Shown: one piece after another, positions 50,191 through 59,544 of the stretch
Layout: every line of letters starts with the position of its first letter
Position numbering within the stretch: the stretch's first letter is position 1
Source: an uncultured SAR86 cluster bacterium
Lineage (GTDB): Bacteria; Pseudomonadota; Gammaproteobacteria; Magnimaribacterales; D2472
Reading direction: 5' to 3'
Assembly: GCA_902632555.1 (NCBI GenBank)
Contig: CACPCZ010000002.1
Location: 1 to 64,000 of the forward strand
Length of the DNA: 64,000 nt
Made by a program: the position numbers and the translations under genes
The notes under the pieces: generated by a model
Databases searched by the model: none
Seen by the model: only the letters and a program-made list of their open reading frames with translations
Told to the model about the DNA's origin: nothing

Positions 50191-51435
50191 TTATCTTAAA
50201 AATCCAGACCATGATGGCTCTCTCACAGCTCCATTTTTTGCAGGGAGCCTAAATCTAGCTCCACTAAGCGTAACACCTGCAAGTAGACCCATACCACTGT
50301 CTTTAATAGCGTAAACTATAACATTTCCATTAGGTGAAATACTAGGTGATTCATCCATTTGCGAGATTGTTAAGGGCCTTATAAAGTTTTCATCAAAGTA
50401 CTTCATTGCAATTTGAAAATTTGAGTTCGTCCTATGTACAAAAACAATTCCGTCACTATTTGGTAAATAAGAACCTTTGGCATTGTAATTACCATCAAAT
50501 GTAATTCTTTTTGGTTTTGCATTGTATTTCCTCAGATCTAATTCGTATAGTTGTGGTGAGCCAGATCTTCCTGAGGTAAACATAATCTTTGAACCTTTTG
50601 GAGACCATGTAGATTCAGTATCAATTGAATAGTGATTTGTGAGTCGTGTTAAATTTTTATTAGTCAAATTTAGAATATATATTTCTGCATTTCCATCTTG
50701 ATAAAGCGTTAGGGATAAAAACTTCCCATCTGGTGACCATGCAGGAGAACTAATCTGATTTTTATTTTCAATTACAATTTCTCTTTCACCATTTGCTATA
50801 TTTTGAATAAACACTTGTGCCATTCCTGTTTCAAAAGAAACATAAGCAACTTTTCTCGAATCAGGCGACCATGTTGGAGAGATAATTGGCTCAGAACTTT
50901 CAAGTAAAATTTGTTCATTCTTACCATCCGCATCTGCAACAATCAGCTTGTAATTTCTGTCTTGAGTTACATATAAAATTTTTGTAGATGCTATGCCTTT
51001 GATGCCTGTAATTTCTTCATAAATTCCATCACTAACGTAGTGCGCGAGTTGTCTATTTTTGTTTGGAATTCCATAAACAGTTGAGGTCCTTATTTTAGAA
51101 CCTTTTCTGATGTCATAGACTTCATAGATGATATCTCCATTAAGAACGCTACCCAAAACTAAATAATCAATATTCAAGATTCTAAAATCATTAAAAATAA
51201 TTTCGCTTTCTTTTGAAGGAATCGATAAAAGCTCTGAACTGGTAAAAACTTTAAATTCACCAGATCGCTTTAAATTATTAATTATTATTCCATGAATTTC
51301 AGATGATAATTTCTCTTCTCCATTAAATTGAACTATTGCAACTTTGTATGGATCATCAGTACCTTTTGTAATTTCCAAGATCAGTTCAGCATAAAGAAAA
51401 CATGGTAAAAAGAATAAAATGAAAAATTTTTTCAT
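50191..51435 (-). CDS. tolB: Tol-Pal protein TolB
   Basis: Periplasmic protein linking TolA and Pal. 414 residues: signal peptide (about 1-16), N-terminal domain (about 17-150) and a six-bladed WD40-like propeller with repeats such as PTWSPDSRKVAYVSFE, PAWSPDGKFLSLTLYQ and STWSPKGSKIMFTSGR. Overlaps the tolA stop by 4 bases. Confidence 0.98.
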   Translation of the reverse strand: MKKFFILFFLPCFLYAELILEITKGTDDPYKVAIVQFNGEEKLSSEIHGIIINNLKRSGEFKVFTSSELLSIPSKESEIIFNDFRILNIDYLVLGSVLNGDIIYEVYDIRKGSKIRTSTVYGIPNKNRQLAHYVSDGIYEEITGIKGIASTKILYVTQDRNYKLIVADADGKNEQILLESSEPIISPTWSPDSRKVAYVSFETGMAQVFIQNIANGEREIVIENKNQISSPAWSPDGKFLSLTLYQDGNAEIYILNLTNKNLTRLTNHYSIDTESTWSPKGSKIMFTSGRSGSPQLYELDLRKYNAKPKRITFDGNYNAKGSYLPNSDGIVFVHRTNSNFQIAMKYFDENFIRPLTISQMDESPSISPNGNVIVYAIKDSGMGLLAGVTLSGARFRLPAKNGAVREPSWSGFLR

Positions 51436-52058
51436 GACGGATTAAATTTAATTTGAATATTTTTAAAATTAGTCTGATATAAACTGACAGAGATCGATTC
51501 AAAGAAATTGAAAGTTTCAAGACGCTCAACTGCTTTTAATGCTGAGTTATCAAATCTAATATTTCCACTACTTTGTATTAAATTTACTTTAATGATTCTT
51601 CCATTTTTATTTATAGTTAATCTCATTAGGCACTCTAGCCCTTCTTGAATATTGATTGGTTTCCTCCATGCAGATTGAATATTAGAAATTATCATAGAGC
51701 TGTATAGGTCAATTTTATCCTGATCAGACTTATCTTGAAGTAAAGTATCTTCATTTAGTAAATCTTGAATATCTGAGATATTTACCGATTTTTCGAAAGA
51801 AATTTCATTTAGGATTGTTTCTTGAATTAATGGAGTACTTTGATCATTTGTTTTATCGACTGCAATATCTGAATTAAGTTCTTTTGGAACAGGTTTTGTT
51901 TGTTTTTGCTCAAACAATAGATTTACATTTATAGGATTGCTGAGAATTGACCTATCAATTTTTTCAAAATAAAAGAAGCCAAATAAATAAACTATTATAA
52001 GGGCATGAATTACGAAAGAAATAAATGAAGCCTCTAAATATCTTGTATTAATCTGCAT
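51432..52058 (-). CDS. tolA: Short TolA protein
   Basis: Inner-membrane-anchored protein that spans the periplasm. I start at the ATG at 52058 (MQINTRYLEASF), not the TTG at 52094, giving 208 residues. One membrane helix (about 10-30), a linker of only about 90 residues, and a TonB/TolA-like C-terminal domain (about 125-205; IQSAWRKPINIQEGLECLMRL, then NSALKAVERLE). E. coli TolA has 421 residues with a long Ala-rich helix; that helix is missing here. Context (tolR before, tolB after) makes the call firm. Confidence 0.92.
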   Translation of the reverse strand: MQINTRYLEASFISFVIHALIIVYLFGFFYFEKIDRSILSNPINVNLLFEQKQTKPVPKELNSDIAVDKTNDQSTPLIQETILNEISFEKSVNISDIQDLLNEDTLLQDKSDQDKIDLYSSMIISNIQSAWRKPINIQEGLECLMRLTINKNGRIIKVNLIQSSGNIRFDNSALKAVERLETFNFFESISVSLYQTNFKNIQIKFNPS

Positions 52059-52470
52059 ATCCTGTAGTAACAATTCCAATTTTAGATATTCCAATACTCT
52101 GAACTGATGCCATTGCTTTGGCTACATAATCAAAGGAAGCATCTTTGTCACTTTGAAAGACAACTTCAATTTCAGGATTCGCTTCAAAAATGACTTCTGA
52201 CTTTCTTTTAAGCTCCTCTAGATTTATGCTAAGTGATTCATCGCCCACATTAATAAAATATTCTCCCTTTGCATTGATTGATATAACCAAAGGTTCACTT
52301 TGAATGCTCATTTTTGTTGTATCAGTCTTTGGCAAATTTACTTCTATGCCTTGAATGAGCAATGGGGACAAAACCATAAAAATAATTAATAGTACGAGCA
52401 TTACATCAATATAAGGAACAACATTAATTTCAGCTTTTAAGTTTTTCTTCTTACCAAGCCTATATATCAT
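52048..52470 (-). CDS. tolR: Tol-Pal protein TolR
   Basis: Proton-channel partner of TolQ, with one membrane helix and a periplasmic ExbD-type domain. 140 residues. The membrane Asp is in VPYIDVMLVLLIIFMV (about 18-33); the C-terminal domain is ISINAKGEYFINVGDES to ISKIGIVTTG. Its ATG overlaps the tolQ stop as a four-base ATGA. Confidence 0.98.
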   Translation of the reverse strand: MIYRLGKKKNLKAEINVVPYIDVMLVLLIIFMVLSPLLIQGIEVNLPKTDTTKMSIQSEPLVISINAKGEYFINVGDESLSINLEELKRKSEVIFEANPEIEVVFQSDKDASFDYVAKAMASVQSIGISKIGIVTTGYAD

Positions 52471-53135
52471 TTTTTATTTGATTGTTTATAAAAAATACTC
52501 GCCAATTCTTCAGCAAAAATAAGTGTATTTTGACTTATTGACTCTGATTCAGATGTGAACTTGTTAAAAGCTATTACTGCTGGTATTGCAGCAAATAGTC
52601 CCATTCCAGTAGCAATTAGTGCTTCCGAAATACCTGGCGCAACAGCATTGATTGTTGCCTGTGTTGCATCTGACAATCCTTGAAATGATGTCATTATTCC
52701 CCAAACTGTTCCCAGGAGTCCTACATAAGGACTTACAGAACCAACGTTAGCTAAAAAAGACAAGTGTTTGTTCATCTCTTCTTCATCGGATGCTATTGAA
52801 ACTCTCATAGTTCTGCTGATGCTTTCAAGGTCAAATTGATCAAAGTTTTCTGGTGAAACTGAATTTTTATAATCTGAATAAGAATTTTTGAATAAATTTA
52901 TTGCTCCATAGCTAATTCTATTTTTATTTATTTTAGAAAAAAGATTGTCTAGATCTTTTTCAGTCCAAAACTCTTTCAAAAATGCATTATTAATATCTTT
53001 AATTTTTTTAAAAAATCTATACCTCTCAATAATAATTATCCAAGACAATATAGATGCTATAAAAAGCAATACCATTACAGCCTTTACTACAATGCCTGCC
53101 TCAAGAAAAAGATTTAATACTGAAATATCGTCCAT
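52467..53135 (-). CDS. tolQ: Tol-Pal protein TolQ
   Basis: ExbB/MotA-type channel protein. 222 residues with three membrane helices; the family pattern is in LANVGSVSPYVGLLGTVWGI (about 126-145) and GLFAAIPAVIAFNKF. It uses proton flow to energise TolA. It follows ybgC by 4 bases. Confidence 0.98.
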   Translation of the reverse strand: MDDISVLNLFLEAGIVVKAVMVLLFIASILSWIIIIERYRFFKKIKDINNAFLKEFWTEKDLDNLFSKINKNRISYGAINLFKNSYSDYKNSVSPENFDQFDLESISRTMRVSIASDEEEMNKHLSFLANVGSVSPYVGLLGTVWGIMTSFQGLSDATQATINAVAPGISEALIATGMGLFAAIPAVIAFNKFTSESESISQNTLIFAEELASIFYKQSNKK

Positions 53136-53139
53136 AACT

Positions 53140-53553
53140 TTACCTGTTGAAAATTAATAATAAATCATCTGGGAATTTTTTTGGTTTTTTTGTTATTAAA
53201 TCTATAAAACAAACTTCAACTTCTCCTGTTGCATATTCATGTCCACTATGAGTGTTTATTATTTTTTGGGTAAAAATCATCCTAGCATCTGATTTTTTAT
53301 CAACAGATGACTCAACTGTAATTTCATCACCTAACTCTGCAGCGGCAATATATTTTATGTTAATGCCTTTTATAACAAACGCTTTATTTTGCTGTTTAAG
53401 TGCTCTTTGAGATACATTATTTTTTGATAAAAATTCAGATCTTGCTCTTTCAAAAAATTTTATATAATTTGCATGATATACAACACCTTGAAAATCAGTA
53501 TCTTCAACATATATTTTGAAATTTAATGGCTTACACTTGATAATTTTTTTCAT
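53140..53553 (-). CDS. ybgC: Acyl-CoA thioesterase YbgC
   Basis: Hotdog-fold thioesterase of the tol-pal operon. 137 residues; active region DTDFQGVVYHANYIKFFERARSEF (Asp, His) is complete. Its start overlaps the end of the upstream nuclease gene by 23 bases. Confidence 0.96.
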   Translation of the reverse strand: MKKIIKCKPLNFKIYVEDTDFQGVVYHANYIKFFERARSEFLSKNNVSQRALKQQNKAFVIKGINIKYIAAAELGDEITVESSVDKKSDARMIFTQKIINTHSGHEYATGEVEVCFIDLITKKPKKFPDDLLLIFNR

Positions 53554-53956
53554 GCATCTCTATGTCCTCTTGAAATAGTTCAAGAATAATTTGAATAAAG
53601 TCAGGCCATAATAAATCTAAAGTAACTAGATTATTTTTAATGTTTTTGTTTAACGTGCTTGCAAGAATCCTAACTTTAATTGGTCTATTATTAAATTTAT
53701 AAACCAAAGCGGGTTTCATATTTTGGCCAGAAGACGAAGCAATTACTTGATCCCACCAGTCTGGTCTAGGTTCTGCTCCAGTTCCATAGGCTTTGCATTC
53801 AATACACCATGTTCCTAACATCAAGTCAGGAAGCTCTTTTGTTCTAGTCTGCTCTAGAATCCTTTTAACTGGATTCTTGAGATTTAAATCTTCGATAAGG
53901 GCATTAGCGATTTGCCTTTCAAATGCAGCGCCTTTATTTCTTGAATTAATAGACAA
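53531..53956 (-). CDS. PD-(D/E)XK nuclease, Holliday-junction-resolvase-like
   Basis: 141 residues. The nuclease core is visible: Glu in AAFERQIANAL (Glu13), Asp in LPDLMLG (Asp44), and Glu53-Cys-Lys55 in WCIECKAYG, the E...D...ExK pattern of Hjc/RecB-type nucleases. RPDWWDQVIAS and KPALVYKFNNRPI resemble small phage-type resolvases, from memory. It has no resemblance to RuvC or RusA. TTG start with a weak AAGG site; it begins 2 bases after yebC and runs into ybgC. In Pseudomonas ruvC-ruvA-ruvB lie exactly here. Fold: likely; resolvase activity: inferred. Confidence 0.72.
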   Translation of the reverse strand: MSINSRNKGAAFERQIANALIEDLNLKNPVKRILEQTRTKELPDLMLGTWCIECKAYGTGAEPRPDWWDQVIASSSGQNMKPALVYKFNNRPIKVRILASTLNKNIKNNLVTLDLLWPDFIQIILELFQEDIEMHEKNYQV

Positions 53957-53958
53957 AA

Positions 53959-54696
53959 TTATGCCTTAATCTCAAAATTTTCTGGAAACTCTGCGTTGGT
54001 GTGAACCTCTTGCACATCATCTAAATCATCCATAAATTCCATTATATTTAATACCTTTTCTGACATATCTTGGTCTAATTTAACAAGAGTTTCTGCTCTA
54101 AGTGTTAATTCAGCATTAGAATAAACAATATTTTTCTGTTTTAAAGTATTAATAATATCGTTAAATAGATTAACTTCAGTTGTAATTTCAAAAAAGTCCT
54201 CTTCCTCAGATAAGTCTTCTGCACCAATCTCAATTACTAATTCCATTAACTCCTCTTCAGAAAAACTTTTATCTAAATGAATAATTCCCATTTTCTTGAA
54301 AAGATAAGATACCGATCCATCTGTACCAAGATTGCCACCAAATTTAGAAAATGCATGTCTTACATCTGAAACAGTTCTATTTCTATTATCAGACATTGTC
54401 TCGACGAGAATTGCTACACCTCCTGGCCCGTATCCCTCAAAAATAATTTCCTCTAGGGCTCCTGTCTCTCCAGTTCCAGAGCCTTTCTCAATAGCCCTTT
54501 TAATTGTATCTTTTGGCATATTCGCAGAGTTAGCCTTCTCTAATGCTAGTCTTAATCGAGGATTATCATTAGGATCTGGTCCTTCTTTTGCGGCAACTGT
54601 AATTTCTCGGATAACCTTAGTCCATACTTTACCTCTCGAAGCATCCTGTCTTGCCTTTCTGTGTTTGATATTAGCCCATTTAGAATGACCGGCCAT
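53959..54696 (-). CDS. yebC: YebC/PmpR-family protein
   Basis: 245 residues, full length. AGHSKWANIKHRKARQDA and KLRLALEKA-type helices at the N-terminus, then GYGPGGVAILVE (about 87-98). Family members regulate transcription or help ribosomes through proline-rich stretches. Order aspS-yebC is conserved. A note: the acidic S16 tail in this genome contains repeated Pro, but no functional link is claimed. Confidence 0.96.
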   Translation of the reverse strand: MAGHSKWANIKHRKARQDASRGKVWTKVIREITVAAKEGPDPNDNPRLRLALEKANSANMPKDTIKRAIEKGSGTGETGALEEIIFEGYGPGGVAILVETMSDNRNRTVSDVRHAFSKFGGNLGTDGSVSYLFKKMGIIHLDKSFSEEELMELVIEIGAEDLSEEEDFFEITTEVNLFNDIINTLKQKNIVYSNAELTLRAETLVKLDQDMSEKVLNIMEFMDDLDDVQEVHTNAEFPENFEIKA

Positions 54697-54699
54697 ATT

Positions 54700-56466
54700 C
54701 TATTCTTCCTTATGCGTACTGATTATTTTCAGCTCATCAAGTTGTTTTTCATCAACTTTACTAGGTGCTTCTGTTAAAAGGCATGCTGCGCTTTGAGTCT
54801 TTGGAAAAGCAATTACATCTCGGATGTTTGTTGTATCAGTTACAAGCATGACAATTCTATCTAAACCAAAAGCTATCCCACCATGAGGCGGACATCCGGA
54901 AGCCAGAGCTTTTAATAAGAAACCAAATTTATTAGTTGCTTCTTCTTTTGAGATCTTAAGGGTCTCAAAAACAGTTTCTTGCATAGATTTATCAAAAATT
55001 CTAAGTGAACCACCTCCGATCTCATAACCATTTAGCACTACATCATACGCGTATGCTAAAGATGTATCAGGATTATTTTTCAATTCATCTGAATTACATT
55101 GTGGCAAAGTAAAAGGATGATGAAGTGGTGTTAGTTCACCATCACTATTAGTTTCAAACATTGGAAAATTAATTATCCAGCACGGAGCCCATTTAGAATT
55201 GTATAAATTTAAGTCCATACCGATTTTCTTAATTAGACTGCTCATTGATAAATTTACAATTGTTTCAGAACCGGCACCAAAGAAGATTAAGTCATCTGAT
55301 TTAACATCTAAATTATTCAATATGCTTGAAACCGTTTCTTTCTTGAGGAATTTTAGTATTGGTGACTGAATGCCATTTTCTATATCTTCAGCATCATTAA
55401 TTTTAATATAAGCTAATCCTTTTGCGCCAAGCTTAGAAACAAATTTGGTATAGTCATCAATTTGACCCCTTGTTAATGAATTTCCACCTGGCACTTTTAA
55501 TGCAACTACCCTCGAATGTGTCTTTTTAGCCGGCTCTGAAAATACTTTAAACTCCTCATCTTTTACTAAATCGGCAATATCTACTAATTTTAGAGGAATC
55601 CTTAAATCAGGCTTGTCACAGCCATATTCATTCATAGCATTATTCCAATCCATTACCTCAAATTTTTCTAACTTGTCGCCACAGAATTCATTGATTATTT
55701 TTTTAATCATTTTTTCACTCACAGACATAATTTCTTCCTGAGTTATAAAAGATGCTTCTATATCAATTTGAGTAAACTCTGGCTGTCTATCTGCTCTTAA
55801 ATCCTCATCTCTAAAGCATCTTGCAATTTGATAATACTTATCAAGACCTCCCATCATTAAAAGTTGCTTGAATAGCTGGGGTGATTGCGGCAATGCATAA
55901 AAACTACCAGGCTGAACTCTACTTGGTAGGATGTAATCTCTGGCTCCTTCTGGTGTCGCTCTTGTCAAAATAGGTGTTTCAATTTCGTGAAATCCACTTT
56001 TTTCAAGATAATTTCTTATCAATGAAGTTATTTTTGATCTGGTGATTATTCTCTCATTCATTTCGGGCCTTCTTAAATCTAGAACCCTATTTTTTAGTCT
56101 TACATCCTCATTTACATCCTGATATTCATCAATTGGAAATACAGGGGTGTTAGCTTTGCTGAGTATGACGATATCAGACACCTCTATCTCAATTTCACCT
56201 GTATGCATATTTTTATTTATAGTTCCTTCTAGTCTTTTTCTTACGCTACCTGAAACTTGAATAACATATTCATTTCTTATTGACTCAGCAATTTTAAAAG
56301 CTTCTTTATTTTCAGGGTTAACAACTGCTTGGCATATGCCTTTGATATCTCTTACGTCTAAGAAAATAACTCCGCCATGATCTCTTCTTCTGTGAATCCA
56401 GCCACAAATTATTACTTCTTCTTTTATGTCTGAAGAAGTTATTTCACCACAGTAATGAGATTTCAT
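54700..56466 (-). CDS. aspS: Aspartyl-tRNA synthetase
   Basis: Class II synthetase, 588 residues, bacterial type with a GAD insertion. Motif 2 is in ARCFRDEDLRADRQPEFTQ (about 216-234) and motif 3 in GIAFGLDRIVMLV. N-terminal OB fold starts GWIHRRRDHGGVIFLDVRD. Whether it is discriminating cannot be read here; no gatCAB is in the window. It lies three bases before yebC. Confidence 0.98.
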   Translation of the reverse strand: MKSHYCGEITSSDIKEEVIICGWIHRRRDHGGVIFLDVRDIKGICQAVVNPENKEAFKIAESIRNEYVIQVSGSVRKRLEGTINKNMHTGEIEIEVSDIVILSKANTPVFPIDEYQDVNEDVRLKNRVLDLRRPEMNERIITRSKITSLIRNYLEKSGFHEIETPILTRATPEGARDYILPSRVQPGSFYALPQSPQLFKQLLMMGGLDKYYQIARCFRDEDLRADRQPEFTQIDIEASFITQEEIMSVSEKMIKKIINEFCGDKLEKFEVMDWNNAMNEYGCDKPDLRIPLKLVDIADLVKDEEFKVFSEPAKKTHSRVVALKVPGGNSLTRGQIDDYTKFVSKLGAKGLAYIKINDAEDIENGIQSPILKFLKKETVSSILNNLDVKSDDLIFFGAGSETIVNLSMSSLIKKIGMDLNLYNSKWAPCWIINFPMFETNSDGELTPLHHPFTLPQCNSDELKNNPDTSLAYAYDVVLNGYEIGGGSLRIFDKSMQETVFETLKISKEEATNKFGFLLKALASGCPPHGGIAFGLDRIVMLVTDTTNIRDVIAFPKTQSAACLLTEAPSKVDEKQLDELKIISTHKEE

Positions 56467-56479
56467 GATTATTCCCTAG

Positions 56480-56770
56480 TTAATTACTAATTTTATCTTG
56501 TTTGGAGCCTTTCTTGGAGTCAGATTTAGAACTTTCTTTGGATTTATCGTTTTTGCGCGCATCTTTCGTGGATATATTCTTTTTTTTACCAGTTTTAAAG
56601 TCAGTTTCGTACCAGCCACTTCCTTTGAGTCTAAATGATGGTGCTGAAACTAGTTTTTTAAGACTTCTTTTTGAGCATTCTGGACAAACAATCATAGGCT
56701 CATCATTAATCTTTTGAATAACTTCAATTTGATGTTCACAATTAGAACATTTATAGTCATAAATCGGCAT
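56480..56770 (-). CDS. FmdB-family zinc-ribbon protein
   Basis: 96 residues. Start MPIYDYKCSNCEHQIEVIQK with CxxC, second pair CPEC (about 34-37), then PSFRLKGSGWYETDF, all typical of FmdB/CxxC_CxxC_SSSS proteins. The C-terminal third is a Lys/Ser-rich low-complexity tail. The gene precedes aspS in many gammaproteobacteria; its function is unknown. It is divergent from proS with only 31 bases between starts. Confidence 0.88.
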   Translation of the reverse strand: MPIYDYKCSNCEHQIEVIQKINDEPMIVCPECSKRSLKKLVSAPSFRLKGSGWYETDFKTGKKKNISTKDARKNDKSKESSKSDSKKGSKQDKISN

Positions 56771-56801
56771 ATTTCTATAAAAAAAGATAAAATTATAAAC
56801 T

Positions 56802-58082
56802 ATGTTATTTTCAAAGCTACTTTTACCAACTTTAAAAGATGCACCTCAAGAGGCTGAAGTAGTTAGTCATAAGTTAATGTTACGTGCTGGGATGATTAAA
56901 AAAGTTGCCTCAGGAATATATACATGGCTTCCACTTGGGCTAAAGGTCCTTAAAAAAATAGAAAATATTGTTAGAGAGGAAATGGATGCATCTGGTGCTC
57001 AAGAAGTTTACATGCCAATGGTGCAACCTAAAGAATTATGGGATGAAACAAAAAGATGGGAAAAGATGGGACCAGAGCTTTTAAGAATCCAGGACAGACA
57101 TGAAAGAGATTTTTGTCTAGGGCCAACCCATGAAGAGGTAATCACAGATATTATCAGAGATAATGTAAAAAGTTATAAAGAACTACCGCTAAATATATAT
57201 CAAATACAAACGAAATTTAGAGATGAAGTACGTCCAAGATATGGAATTATGAGGGGAAGAGAATTTCTAATGAAAGACTCTTATAGTTTCAATATTGATG
57301 AAGAATCGCTTCAGGATACATACCTTACTATGCGTAATACTTATAAAAAAGTTTTGGAGCGAATTGGTCTAGATTATAAGATTTCTGCTGCAGACTCTGG
57401 TGCAATTGGTGGAGACAGCTCTGAAGAATTTCATGTCTTAGCAGAAAATGGAGAAGATACTATTGCTATTAGTGACTCATCAGAGTTTGCAATAAATACT
57501 GAGCTTTTATTAAAAGATGGTGAAGAGATAAATTCACTAGAAGGAAAGCCTTCACCAGATGGAAAAGGCACAATTCATATTAAAAAAGGCATTGAAGTTG
57601 GGCATATTTTTAAACTTGGAAAACTTTATGCTGAATCTATGAAAGCTAACGTACTAAATGCTGATGGCAAAGCATCCACATTACACATGGGATGCTACGG
57701 TATTGGTGTATCAAGGCTGGTAGCCGCCGCCATAGAACAAAATCATGATGAAAATGGAATTATTTGGCCGCATAGTATTGCTCCGTTTGATATTAATATA
57801 ATTGCAATAGGTTTTGATAAAGATAAAAAAATTTCATCTGCATCACTAAAATTGTATGAAGATCTGACTGATATGGGTTATGACGTTCTGCTTGATGATA
57901 GAAAAGATGGTTACGGCGCAAAAATGAAAGATTCCGAGCTTATAGGAATTCCTTTAAATATAATTATCGGAAAGTCATTTTTAGATAAGCAAGAAATTGA
58001 ATTAAGAGGAAGGGATGGACAAACATCTTCCAATCCAATTGATGATATTAAAACAATACTAGATTTTTTTAAAAATAAATAA
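56802..58082 (+). CDS. proS: Prolyl-tRNA synthetase lacking the editing domain
   Basis: Class II synthetase. 426 residues instead of about 572 in E. coli. Motif 2 (RDEVRPRYGIMRGREFLMKD), motif 3 (GCYGIGVSRLVAAAIEQ) and the C-terminal anticodon domain are intact. Where the INS editing domain of about 180 residues sits (between SDSSEFAINTEL and the PSPDGKGTIHIKKGIEVGHI segment) only about 20 residues remain. The sequence around the gap is of the gammaproteobacterial bacterial type. No Shine-Dalgarno precedes the ATG. Confidence 0.95.
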   Translation: MLFSKLLLPTLKDAPQEAEVVSHKLMLRAGMIKKVASGIYTWLPLGLKVLKKIENIVREEMDASGAQEVYMPMVQPKELWDETKRWEKMGPELLRIQDRHERDFCLGPTHEEVITDIIRDNVKSYKELPLNIYQIQTKFRDEVRPRYGIMRGREFLMKDSYSFNIDEESLQDTYLTMRNTYKKVLERIGLDYKISAADSGAIGGDSSEEFHVLAENGEDTIAISDSSEFAINTELLLKDGEEINSLEGKPSPDGKGTIHIKKGIEVGHIFKLGKLYAESMKANVLNADGKASTLHMGCYGIGVSRLVAAAIEQNHDENGIIWPHSIAPFDINIIAIGFDKDKKISSASLKLYEDLTDMGYDVLLDDRKDGYGAKMKDSELIGIPLNIIIGKSFLDKQEIELRGRDGQTSSNPIDDIKTILDFFKNK

Positions 58083-58108
58083 TCTTGCCAATTGTCTATA
58101 AAACTTAC

Positions 58109-58360
58109 TTAATTCAATAACTCTAATAGATTATTTTTTTCATGAAGACTATGCAAATCATCACATCCACCAATGTGATGTTCATCAAACCAAATTTGAG
58201 GAACAGAAGTTTTACCAGCCTTTAATGCCATTTCGGCTCTTAGTTTAGAATTGAAATCTACAGAAATTTCCTTGTATGGGATTCCTAATTTTTTGAGCAA
58301 TCCTTTAGCTTTATAACAATATGGACAAGTTTTTGTTGTATAAACGACTACCTGTTTCAC
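58109..58360 (-). CDS. grxC: Glutaredoxin (class I, GrxC-like)
   Basis: 83 residues with active site CPYCYKAKGLL (about 12-22), TSVPQIWF cis-Pro segment and GGCDDLHSL glutathione-binding end. Reduces disulfides and glutathionylated proteins. GTG start. It follows the thiolase by 3 bases in the same direction and converges on proS. Confidence 0.93.
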   Translation of the reverse strand: MKQVVVYTTKTCPYCYKAKGLLKKLGIPYKEISVDFNSKLRAEMALKAGKTSVPQIWFDEHHIGGCDDLHSLHEKNNLLELLN

Positions 58361-58363
58361 TAC

Positions 58364-59542
58364 TTATATTCTTTTTATAATAGTTGCATTTGCAGTTCCG
58401 CCACCTTCGCATATTGCTTGTAATCCATATGTTGACTCTCTTCTTTCCATTTCATGCAATAGAGTTGTCATAAGCTTTGCGCCGGTCGCTCCAAGAGGAT
58501 GACCTAAAGCCATTGCTCCACCGTTAACATTAAGTTTTGATTTATCAGCTTTTAGATCATGTGCCCAGGCAAGTGGAACTGGAGCAAAAGCTTCATTTAC
58601 TTCATATAGATCTATATCTTCAATAGTAAGGTTAGCAGCCTCTAGGGCTTTATGAGAAGCAGGAATAGGCCCTGTCAACATAAACACTGGGTCATCGCCA
58701 ACGACTGAAATTGAAACAATTTCAGCTCTAGGATTAGATTGAATTTTCTTTAATCCTGCATCATTGCAAATCATAACAGCTGCTGCTCCATCAGTGATTT
58801 GACTAGCGTTTCCAGCTGTAATGACTCCACCTTCAGTGACAGGATTTAATCCAGCTAGTTTGTCTAAACTAGCATCAAATCTTATTCCCTCATCAGCTAT
58901 AACCATTTCATTTATACCTTCTGCATTCTTTCCTTCTACTGGAAGTATTTCTCTGTCAAAATATTTTGATTCTGTAGCATTCGAAGCTTTTTGATGACTC
59001 TCAAGGGCAAATTTATCTAAATCTTCACGAGATAAATTCCACTTCTCAGCTACAAGCTCAGCTCCTGTAAATTGAGAAAAGAAAACACCGGGATATCTTT
59101 CTTTCATTCCATCTGAATCAAATGGTAATCCGTGACCCGCATTATATCCATCTGTAACTGCAGCTCCTATTGGCACCATTGACATAACTTCTACACCTCC
59201 TCCAATAACAATATCCTGAGTTCCAGACATAACTGCTTGAATCGCAAAATGGATTGCTTGCTGAGATGAACCACATTGTCTATCTACTGAAGTACCAGGA
59301 ACTGATTCAGGATAAGATGATGATAAAACTGAATTTCTTGCAACATTTCCTGATTGTGCGCCTACTTGATCTACACAACCAAAAATAACATCATCGACTA
59401 AAGCCGGATCCATATCCAGCCTTGTAACAAGCTCATCTAAAACTTTAGCGCCTAAATCAGCAGGATGCCACAAACTTAGTTTTCCGTCTCTTTTTCCACC
59501 AGCAGTCCTTACTGCTTCTACGATATATGCTTTCTCGGCCAT
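58364..59542 (-). CDS. Acetyl-CoA acyltransferase (thiolase)
   Basis: 392 residues. Acylated Cys in VDRQCGSSQQAIH (about 89), His in NVNGGAMALGHPLGATGAK, second Cys in AICEGGGTANA. Standard degradative or biosynthetic type II thiolase; chain-length preference cannot be read. No fadB or fadJ partner is nearby. The ATG is preceded by AGGA, which lies inside a 10-bp hairpin described separately. It follows recA. Confidence 0.95.
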   Translation of the reverse strand: MAEKAYIVEAVRTAGGKRDGKLSLWHPADLGAKVLDELVTRLDMDPALVDDVIFGCVDQVGAQSGNVARNSVLSSSYPESVPGTSVDRQCGSSQQAIHFAIQAVMSGTQDIVIGGGVEVMSMVPIGAAVTDGYNAGHGLPFDSDGMKERYPGVFFSQFTGAELVAEKWNLSREDLDKFALESHQKASNATESKYFDREILPVEGKNAEGINEMVIADEGIRFDASLDKLAGLNPVTEGGVITAGNASQITDGAAAVMICNDAGLKKIQSNPRAEIVSISVVGDDPVFMLTGPIPASHKALEAANLTIEDIDLYEVNEAFAPVPLAWAHDLKADKSKLNVNGGAMALGHPLGATGAKLMTTLLHEMERRESTYGLQAICEGGGTANATIIKRI

Positions 59543-59544
59543 AA

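Noticed and set aside
56771-56801. Leaderless transcription of proS from a TAAAAT element
   Set aside because: The -10 candidate is weak, no -35 is present, and the 31-base divergent gap is too AT-rich to decide.
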